This document shows, one piece after another, positions 31,945-37,764 of a DNA stretch of 37,764 nucleotides (position 1 is its first letter; every line of letters begins with the position of its first letter). The position numbers were made by a program, and so were the translations under genes. Origin of the DNA: Spirosoma fluviale. GTDB lineage: Bacteria; Bacteroidota; Bacteroidia; Cytophagales; Spirosomataceae. The notes under the pieces are model-generated. The model ran no database searches and had not been told where the DNA came from. It worked only from the letters and a program-made list of their open reading frames with translations. The stretch lies in NCBI GenBank assembly GCA_945866095.1, contig CAMBGA010000008.1, forward strand, positions 1 to 37,764, in the 5' to 3' direction.

Positions 31945-32433
31945 ATGGAAGTCATTGTCGTTTTAGGTTCTCCCAATTTTCCTGATGGTACTTTAGGTCC
32001 CATTGCCTTGGATCGTCTGCAAGGCTGCTTGTCTATATTCAATTCCCAAAAACATAAAATACTTTGCACGGGTGGCTTTGGTGCTCATTTTAATACGAGC
32101 CCTGTTGCTCATGCGAACTACCTAAAGGATTTTTTAATTCTAAAAGGAGTTCCTTCAACTGCTTTTTTACCCTTGGCCCTCTCTTCAAACACCGTTGAGG
32201 ATGCGGTGATGTCTAAATCTATTCTGATGAAAACTGTATTTAAAGACCTTATAATTACCACATCAGAATATCACGTAGCCCGAGTGGAATTTATATTTAC
32301 TGAAATTTTAAAAGATTTCAATTTGAATTTCAAAGCAGTTGCCCATCATTCTATAGATGATGTGTTGGAGCCATTGATCCAACATGAAAAAGTGGCTATG
32401 GACAAATTAATTTCAAACGGCTTATATTATTAA
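31945..32433 (+). CDS. Small soluble DUF218 (YdcF-like) protein
   Basis: The 162-residue protein is a bare DUF218 domain with no membrane helix or signal. It has EVIVVLGSPNF, ILCTGGFGAHFNTSPVAHANYL, the GVPSTAF and SSNTVEDAVMSKSIL segments, and TSEYHVARVEFIF, all in family order. YdcF binds S-adenosylmethionine in vitro, and ElyC/SanA members affect the cell envelope, but no activity is established for this small form. The ATG at 31945 is required to keep the first beta-strand. It ends 13 nt before the S9 peptidase gene, so the two are probably co-transcribed. A second, membrane-anchored DUF218 protein lies at 36892. Confidence 0.8.
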   Translation: MEVIVVLGSPNFPDGTLGPIALDRLQGCLSIFNSQKHKILCTGGFGAHFNTSPVAHANYLKDFLILKGVPSTAFLPLALSSNTVEDAVMSKSILMKTVFKDLIITTSEYHVARVEFIFTEILKDFNLNFKAVAHHSIDDVLEPLIQHEKVAMDKLISNGLYY

Positions 32434-32446
32434 AACCTTTTTTAAA

Positions 32447-34591
32447 ATGAAAAATTACATATTCTATTTTCTCATTCTATTTTCGACCCAATTGTCTTTT
32501 GCACAGCAGAATACGTTAAAGCCGATTGAAGTAACTGATATGTTGAAAATCAAAACGATTGGAAAACCGCAAATTTCCCCAGATGGATTACATGTTCTTT
32601 TTTCGATCATGGAAATTAAAGATGATGTCGATAAAAAAGGAGATTTTACCTATGTAACACAATTGTATTTGGGTGAAATAAAAAGTAAATCCTATAGGGC
32701 ATTGACCTCTGGCAAATATTCGATTTCATCCCCTTCATGGAGTCCAGATGGACGTTCCATTTTATTTTCAAGAGATGTAGGCAATAAATCCCAAGCCTAT
32801 ATTATGAAGTTAAATGGGGGAGAGCCCATGGCTTTAACCACGTCTTCTAGAGGTGTTATTAAGCCTGTTTGGTCTAAAGATGGCCAATTTGTCTTTTATC
32901 AAGAGCGAAAATCAATGAAAGAATTTTTGTTGGATTCTTTGAATAATCCCTCCAAATTGATCCCTTCTTGGAACATTGAAAAACCAAAATTAGATGCGAA
33001 TGTTTATACCTTTTCATCTAAAGCTAATCCCAATGGAAGCTTAAATGAGGTTCGAGCTTATTTATATCAAAATGAAAAAGATAAGAAGGCAAAAGTAATT
33101 AATCGTTTAAATTTTCAAGAAGAGACCACGACAACGGGTGAATTCCCGATTAACTTGTTATTTAAAATTGCAGTGGATGGCTCCTCTAAACCCATTTTAA
33201 TCAATAATCCGTATGAACTTTGGACAGAATGGCTAGAAAGCCTTAAAGGTATTATAGCCATCATTCCAGTGGATAGTTTGTCTCATCCTGATCGAGTTTT
33301 AGATCATAAAATTGTGGTATATAATCGATTAAATAATCAATATAGGACCCTTGTTGAAAAGAAAGGTTTTGCCTATTCGAATATCAATTTAAGTCCAGAT
33401 GGAAATTGGATCACATTTGTAGAAACAAATACTTCGGTTGTTCGAAATGGTGTTTTAAAGATTCTTAATCTGAATAACTCCGCCATGATCGACGTACCTA
33501 TGGATCGGGTCATCACTCAAATTAAATGGTCAGAGAATAATGAAAATATTTATTTCACAGCTCAGGATCGAGGGGGTGTTCCCATTTTTGTTTTCAATGT
33601 AAAGTCTAAAAAGGTTAAACAAATTACTTCTGAGGTGGATGGAGTATTAGGTTATGATGTTAAGGATGCAAATTTTATGTATTCAAAAACTTGCGTAGAT
33701 AATCCATCTGAGCTTTATATAAATGATTTAGAAGGAAAATCAGAATCAATTTTTACCAATGAAAATTCAACATGGTTGGCCGGTAAATCGATTTCAAAAC
33801 CAATTAAAAAATCGTTTATTAATAATAAAGGTCAGCGAGTTGAATATTGGGTAATGAAGCCATTAAATTATCAATCAGGAACTAAATATCCCTTGGTTGT
33901 AGACATTCACGGAGGACCTTCCGCGATGTGGGGAACTGGTGAGGCTAGCATGTGGCACGAATTTCAATATTACGCAAGCAAAGGTTTGGGAGTAGTTTAC
34001 GGCAATCCAAGAGGAAGTGGGGGATATGGATCCAATTTTTTAGCTGCCAATGTTAAAGATTGGGGAGCTGGTCCCATGGCAGATATTATGCAAATGACCG
34101 ATTTAGCAATTAATGAGGGTTGGGTCGATACAACGCAATTAGCTGTTACGGGTGGATCTTACGCAGGTTATTTAGTTACTTGGATGCTTGGTCACACGAA
34201 TCGCTTTAAGGTAGCATGTTCACAAAGAGGGGTATATGAGTTAAGTACATTTTTTGGCGAGGGAAATGCATGGCGTTTAAATCCACGATATTTTGGTGGC
34301 TATCCTTGGGAGAAAATGACTCGAGTTATTTTAGATCGAGAGTCGCCCATGACCTATGTTCAAAACATTCGGACTCCATTGATTATTTTTCATGGAGAAA
34401 ATGATTTGAGAACAGGAGTTATTGGTAGTGAAATGTTGTATAAAAGTTTAAAGATATTGGGTCGTGATGTTGAATATGTGCGACATCCAGAAGCTTCCCA
34501 TGAGATAACGAGAGCAGGAAATAATCGTCAAAGAATCGACCAAATGCTTCGTACCTATGAATTTTTTAGTCGGTATTTGAAGGTGAATTGA
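32447..34591 (+). CDS. Exported S9-family serine peptidase
   Basis: The 714-residue protein begins with a signal peptide (MKNYIFYFLILFSTQLSFAQ). It continues with a beta-propeller carrying WD40-like PD40 segments (SPSWSPDGRSILFSRD, KPVWSKDGQFVFY, INLSPDGNWITF). It ends in an alpha/beta-hydrolase domain with the catalytic triad Ser571 (GGSYAGYLV), Asp653 (GENDLRTG) and His685 (EASHEIT). This is the layout of dipeptidyl or acylaminoacyl peptidases that cut short peptides in the periplasm. It is co-transcribed with the small DUF218 gene. The exact specificity is not readable from sequence. Confidence 0.92.
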   Translation: MKNYIFYFLILFSTQLSFAQQNTLKPIEVTDMLKIKTIGKPQISPDGLHVLFSIMEIKDDVDKKGDFTYVTQLYLGEIKSKSYRALTSGKYSISSPSWSPDGRSILFSRDVGNKSQAYIMKLNGGEPMALTTSSRGVIKPVWSKDGQFVFYQERKSMKEFLLDSLNNPSKLIPSWNIEKPKLDANVYTFSSKANPNGSLNEVRAYLYQNEKDKKAKVINRLNFQEETTTTGEFPINLLFKIAVDGSSKPILINNPYELWTEWLESLKGIIAIIPVDSLSHPDRVLDHKIVVYNRLNNQYRTLVEKKGFAYSNINLSPDGNWITFVETNTSVVRNGVLKILNLNNSAMIDVPMDRVITQIKWSENNENIYFTAQDRGGVPIFVFNVKSKKVKQITSEVDGVLGYDVKDANFMYSKTCVDNPSELYINDLEGKSESIFTNENSTWLAGKSISKPIKKSFINNKGQRVEYWVMKPLNYQSGTKYPLVVDIHGGPSAMWGTGEASMWHEFQYYASKGLGVVYGNPRGSGGYGSNFLAANVKDWGAGPMADIMQMTDLAINEGWVDTTQLAVTGGSYAGYLVTWMLGHTNRFKVACSQRGVYELSTFFGEGNAWRLNPRYFGGYPWEKMTRVILDRESPMTYVQNIRTPLIIFHGENDLRTGVIGSEMLYKSLKILGRDVEYVRHPEASHEITRAGNNRQRIDQMLRTYEFFSRYLKVN

Positions 34592-34614
34592 TTGATGTTA
34601 AAATTTAATATACA

Positions 34615-34644
34615 AAAAAGGTGAATGGAAACATTCACCTTTTT
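34615..34644. terminator. Bidirectional terminator between the S9 and M42 peptidase genes
   Basis: A 13-bp perfect stem (AAAAAGGTGAATG / CATTCACCTTTTT) closes on a GAAA tetraloop. The A-rich left arm and T-rich right arm suit both converging genes. Confidence 0.92.
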
Positions 34645-34682
34645 ATTTGTCGATTTGTAATTTTTAGATACGATCTTAGCAT

Positions 34683-35756
34683 TTAACTAAAGTACCTCCA
34701 ATCTTCATTTCCTTTTACTTTAAGTAGCGTTTGGTAGATTAGGTCGATAACGGCGTTCATGTCATCTTTGGCGATCATTTCTACTGTTGTGTGCATGTAT
34801 TTTAAGGGCAATGAAATCAATGCTGAGGCGACTCCCTCTGTAGCATAAGCAAAAGAATCAGTATCGGTCCCGGTAGATCTTGAAACGGCTTGCCTTTGGT
34901 ATGAAATTTTATTTTCCTCGGCCACGTCAATGATGAAATCGCGAACATTATTTTGTACAGCAGGGCCATAGCAAATTACAGGCCCTTTTCCGCAGGACAT
35001 ATCGCCTTGTGTTTTTTTATTGTACATCGGTGATTGGGTGTCATGGGTGACATCTGTGATAAAGGCCAAATCAGGTTTTAGTCTACGCACAATCATTTCG
35101 GCACCTCTTAATCCTATTTCTTCTTGAACAGAATTAACGATATATAAGGTATAGGGCAATTTGATTTTCTTCTCTTTAAGTCGTCTGGCTACTTCAGCGA
35201 TCATGTATCCACCGATCCGATTGTCTAATGCTCGGCCCACTAAATATTTTTTATTTAGTTCCATTAAGCCGTCTTCGAAAGTAACGACACAGCCTACATG
35301 TATGCCCATTTTTTCCACCTCTTTTTTATTGGAGGCGCCACAGTCAATAAATATATCGGATATACTCGGTGCTTTGTCTTTCGCTAAATCGCGCACGTGT
35401 ATCGCAGGCCAGCCAAATATACCTTTGACGATTTTATCTTTCGTGTGGATATTCGCCCGCATGGAAGGTGCGATTAAAGCATCTGAACCACCATTTCTTC
35501 GTAAAAATAAATATCCATTATCATCAATGTAATTGACAAACCATGAAATTTCATCTGCATGGGCTTCTATGACAACCGAATAGGGCTGACCAGGATTGAT
35601 AACACCCACTGCAGTGCCATAGGTGTCAATGATTTTATCGTCAATATAAGGTTTAATGTAATCTAGCCATATTTTTTGGCCAGACATTTCAAAACCAGTA
35701 GGTGAGGCGTTATTTAAATAATTATATAAGAATTCGTTCGCTTTGTTTGACATCAT
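34683..35756 (-). CDS. M42-family metallo-aminopeptidase
   Basis: The 357-residue cytoplasmic protein shows the complete two-metal M42 site: His66 and Asp68 in IEAHADEISW, bridging Asp178 in GRALDNRIGGY, catalytic Glu212 and metal Glu213 in VQEEIGLRGAE, Asp235 in ITDVTHDT, and His322 in YMHTTVEM. Family members (glutamyl aminopeptidases, FrvX, TET) form large hollow assemblies that trim peptides. Some M42-like enzymes are annotated as endoglucanases, but the peptidase reading is better supported. Start is ATG at 35756; a second ATG follows immediately and is equally possible. Confidence 0.92.
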   Translation of the reverse strand: MMSNKANEFLYNYLNNASPTGFEMSGQKIWLDYIKPYIDDKIIDTYGTAVGVINPGQPYSVVIEAHADEISWFVNYIDDNGYLFLRRNGGSDALIAPSMRANIHTKDKIVKGIFGWPAIHVRDLAKDKAPSISDIFIDCGASNKKEVEKMGIHVGCVVTFEDGLMELNKKYLVGRALDNRIGGYMIAEVARRLKEKKIKLPYTLYIVNSVQEEIGLRGAEMIVRRLKPDLAFITDVTHDTQSPMYNKKTQGDMSCGKGPVICYGPAVQNNVRDFIIDVAEENKISYQRQAVSRSTGTDTDSFAYATEGVASALISLPLKYMHTTVEMIAKDDMNAVIDLIYQTLLKVKGNEDWRYFS

Positions 35757-35849
35757 GTGTATTTTTTTTGCAAGTTACTAAGCCTTGTTTATAATTAATT
35801 TTTAATAAAATAATATTTTTAAGTTTTTTTGAATCATTAAAAATTTATT

Positions 35850-35883
35850 TTTGCTGATATAATTTATAAAGATTGTATTTTTG
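35850..35883 (+). promoter_or_regulatory. Possible promoter of pfkA
   Basis: TTTG (35850-35853) and TATTTTTG (35876-35883) match the Bacteroidota consensus boxes, but the spacer is 22 nt, slightly longer than usual. Transcription would start about 30 nt before the pfkA ATG. The surrounding 164-nt intergenic region is very AT-rich. Confidence 0.4.
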
Positions 35884-35920
35884 ATTGTATGAAAGGTTGG
35901 AGTGATAAAAATTTTATTGA

Positions 35921-36895
35921 ATGAAAAAAATAGCTGTCTTTACATCGGGAGGTGACGCTCCGGGAATGAATGCTTGCATTCGCGCTATTGTCCGCGGTGC
36001 CGCTTATCATAATGTTGAGGTTTTTGGTATAGTTAGAGGATATAATGGAATGATTAAAGGAGATATTATTCCTTTACATTCACAGTCGGTCAGTAATATC
36101 ATTCAACGAGGAGGAACGATCTTAAAATCAGCTCGGTCAAAAGAATTTATGACTTCTGAAGGGCGTCAAAAAGCGTACGATCAGTTGAAGGAAAAGGGAA
36201 TAGAGGGTTTAGTGGCTATCGGTGGAAATGGTACTTTTACCGGTGCTGAAATTTTTTACAATGAATTTAAAATTCCGACGGTTGGTGCTCCAGGCACCAT
36301 CGATAATGATTTATTCGGCACAGATTATACCATTGGGTATGATACAGCAGTCAATACAGCTTTAGATGCGATTGATAAGATCCGCGATACAGCAGACTCT
36401 CATGACCGAGTATTTTTCATTGAAGTAATGGGTCGGGATTCTGGATATATCGCAATTGAATGCGGTATAGCAGGAGGAGCGGAAGCTGTCATGATTCCTG
36501 AAAATTTAACACCTGTTAGTGATATTGTAAGCATTTTGCAAAAAGGTTTTGCTAAAGCAAAATCTTCATCTATTGTGGTGGTAGCCGAAGGTGACGAAGA
36601 AGGAAATGCACAAATAATAGCCAAAAAAATCAAAGAAAGTATGAATGCTGAGTTAGATATTCGAGTAACTACTTTAGGTCATATTCAACGTGGGGGTATT
36701 CCAACAGCCTCTGATCGAATTCTCGCAAGTCGATTAGGTTTAGGAGCTTTAGAAGGATTGTTAAGAGGGGAGAAGAATGTAATGGCTGGTGTGGTTAATA
36801 ATCAATTGGTCTACACTCCATTTCACGATACGATTACAAAAAAGAAACCTGTTTCTGAAGATTTAATCCGAATGGTAGAAATCTTATCTACTTAG
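35921..36895 (+). CDS. pfkA: ATP-dependent 6-phosphofructokinase
   Basis: PfkA phosphorylates fructose 6-phosphate, the committed step of glycolysis. At 324 residues it aligns almost position for position with E. coli PfkA. TSGGDAPGMNACIRA opens the ATP site, catalytic Asp128 lies in GTIDNDLFGTD, and VMGRDSGYIAIE and TLGHIQRGGIPTASDRILA hold substrate and effector residues. Gly104 marks ATP and not pyrophosphate use. The Mg-ATP aspartate (E. coli Asp103) is Asn103 here (IGGNGTFTGA). The stop overlaps the convergent DUF218 gene by 4 nt. Confidence 0.95.
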   Translation: MKKIAVFTSGGDAPGMNACIRAIVRGAAYHNVEVFGIVRGYNGMIKGDIIPLHSQSVSNIIQRGGTILKSARSKEFMTSEGRQKAYDQLKEKGIEGLVAIGGNGTFTGAEIFYNEFKIPTVGAPGTIDNDLFGTDYTIGYDTAVNTALDAIDKIRDTADSHDRVFFIEVMGRDSGYIAIECGIAGGAEAVMIPENLTPVSDIVSILQKGFAKAKSSSIVVVAEGDEEGNAQIIAKKIKESMNAELDIRVTTLGHIQRGGIPTASDRILASRLGLGALEGLLRGEKNVMAGVVNNQLVYTPFHDTITKKKPVSEDLIRMVEILST

Positions 36896-37671
36896 CAATA
36901 GCCCATTATTTTGTAAATAATCAAGCCGCTAATCTCACGGATTAGTTGGGATGTTCTGGAAAGATTTTGATCCGAAGGAGTAATCAAATCAAGTAAACCA
37001 GATTCATTTTTGCTTCCTTTTTTGTCGACCGGATAGGCCTTAACCTTAAATCCCACTTTTTCAAAACAACGAATCGACCTAGGCATATGCATCGCTGAGG
37101 TGATTAAAAGGATTTCTTCTTTTTTAAGGAAGTTCTTTAGCAATTGGGCCGAATATAATGCATTCTCTCTAGTATTTCGGGCTTTGGTTTCCATGTAAAT
37201 GTCTTGTGGCTTTACACCCATAGCGATCATTAATTGCTTAACGTCATTGGTTTCATGACCCTTATCTACTTTAATTTTCCCAATACTGGTGTTTCCCCCC
37301 GTAATTAATATCTTCTTTATTTTTCCAGCTTTGTACAATAGTATGGGTTGTATAAATCGATCTGCAGTTTCCCCCACATTTATTTTATCAGATTGATCCG
37401 CATCGCCTGGTCTTACCATGCCACCACCCAACACTACTCCCCAAGTGCAGTTTTCATTTTTCAATAAAGATATCGTGGGTTGTTCATATGAAATATATAA
37501 TCGGTTCACAAACCAAGGATTACTAAACAATGTTAATATGACTAGCAGCGCTAAAAGAGAACGGTTTCTTGATTTTTGGTTTTTAGAAAAGAAAGAAATC
37601 AACAGTAAAATAAAAATCCAACAGATTGGCAAAAGAATAAAATCTATAATTTTAGATAGCGCGAAAAACAT
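36892..37671 (-). CDS. Membrane-anchored DUF218 protein (ElyC/YdcF type)
   Basis: Two N-terminal membrane helices (about 8-28 and 38-55) precede a DUF218 domain of about 180 residues, with WGVVLGGGMVRPGD, KKILITGGNTSIG, MGVKPQDIYMETKARNTRENA and LLITSAMHMPRSIRCFEKVGFKVKAYPVD. The two-helix anchor and 259-residue length match E. coli ElyC, which affects peptidoglycan assembly at low temperature; that role here is inference. It is convergent with pfkA (4-nt overlap) and divergent from the partial gene at 37714, with 42 nt between start codons. Confidence 0.85.
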   Translation of the reverse strand: MFFALSKIIDFILLPICWIFILLLISFFSKNQKSRNRSLLALLVILTLFSNPWFVNRLYISYEQPTISLLKNENCTWGVVLGGGMVRPGDADQSDKINVGETADRFIQPILLYKAGKIKKILITGGNTSIGKIKVDKGHETNDVKQLMIAMGVKPQDIYMETKARNTRENALYSAQLLKNFLKKEEILLITSAMHMPRSIRCFEKVGFKVKAYPVDKKGSKNESGLLDLITPSDQNLSRTSQLIREISGLIIYKIMGYC

Positions 37672-37713
37672 CGTAATTTTATTTTTGTTTATTTGTAAAA
37701 TTATTCTAATTCC

Positions 37714-37764
37714 ATGAAAATATTTTTTGTTTACACGTTTATTTTCTTTTCTTTTTTCTCTGCC
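37714..37764 (+). CDS. Start of an exported protein, cut by the window end
   Basis: ATG at 37714 opens a 17-codon frame with no stop (MKIFFVYTFIFFSFFSA), too short for the ORF track. The single Lys followed by an unbroken hydrophobic run is a signal peptide. The gene is divergent from the DUF218 gene and continues beyond the window. Nothing can be said about its product. Confidence 0.65.
   Translation, partial: MKIFFVYTFIFFSFFSA

Noticed and set aside
1-37764. CRISPR arrays, insertion sequences, integrases, phage genes or restriction systems
   Set aside because: No direct repeat array, transposase, integrase or defence-type protein is visible in any frame; the window is core chromosome.

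Overview
This window is a stretch of Bacteroidota chromosome, most likely from a Cytophagales-type environmental bacterium. The main evidence is the intact 2381-residue SprA (the type IX secretion outer-membrane translocon), a GldF-type gliding permease, the fused LpxC-FabZ enzyme, the HD-lpxD-lpxC/fabZ-lpxA gene order, AT-rich DNA, few Shine-Dalgarno sequences, and several promoters of the Bacteroidota TTTG / TAnnTTTG kind. Nearly everything is core chromosome. I see no insertion sequence, phage, CRISPR array, integrase or tandem-repeat array.

Layout. (1) 1-14511, mostly + strand: tatA, gatA, a LysM lytic transglycosylase, ruvA, sprA, gcvH, a dihydroorotase-like protein that has lost most metal ligands, two small four-helix membrane proteins (DUF4199 type) and gldF. 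Protein export and gliding run through this block (TatA, SprA, GldF). (2) 14490-19618, - strand: one probable operon, read HD phosphohydrolase, lpxD, lpxC/fabZ, lpxA, ABC ATPase. It carries the first acylation and deacetylation steps of lipid A synthesis. (3) 19794-19867: one tRNA with anticodon CAT, preceded by an 8-bp inverted repeat and followed by a strong bidirectional terminator. (4) 19939-24979, - strand: a three-gene proton-translocating transhydrogenase (split alpha subunit plus beta), and upstream of it a PQQ dehydrogenase with a cytochrome c domain. (5) 25074-27151, + strand: a RhaT sugar-proton symporter and a GntR-type regulator 2 nt apart. (6) 27282-31893, + strand: leucine operon leuC-leuD-leuA/cimA-like-leuB. 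(7) 31945-34591: a small DUF218 protein and an exported S9 serine peptidase. (8) 34683-37764: an M42 aminopeptidase (-), phosphofructokinase (+), a membrane-anchored DUF218/ElyC-type protein (-), and the first 17 codons of a divergent exported protein cut by the window end.

I did not find a clear new multi-gene system. The observations most worth a second look are the degenerate dihydroorotase, the ABC ATPase of the lipid A operon that lacks the usual Q-loop Gln and switch His, three same-strand terminator hairpins placed within 0-26 nt of the next start codon, the DUF4199 pair beside gldF, and the tRNA leader and acceptor-stem oddities. No intergenic gap reaches 300 bases.
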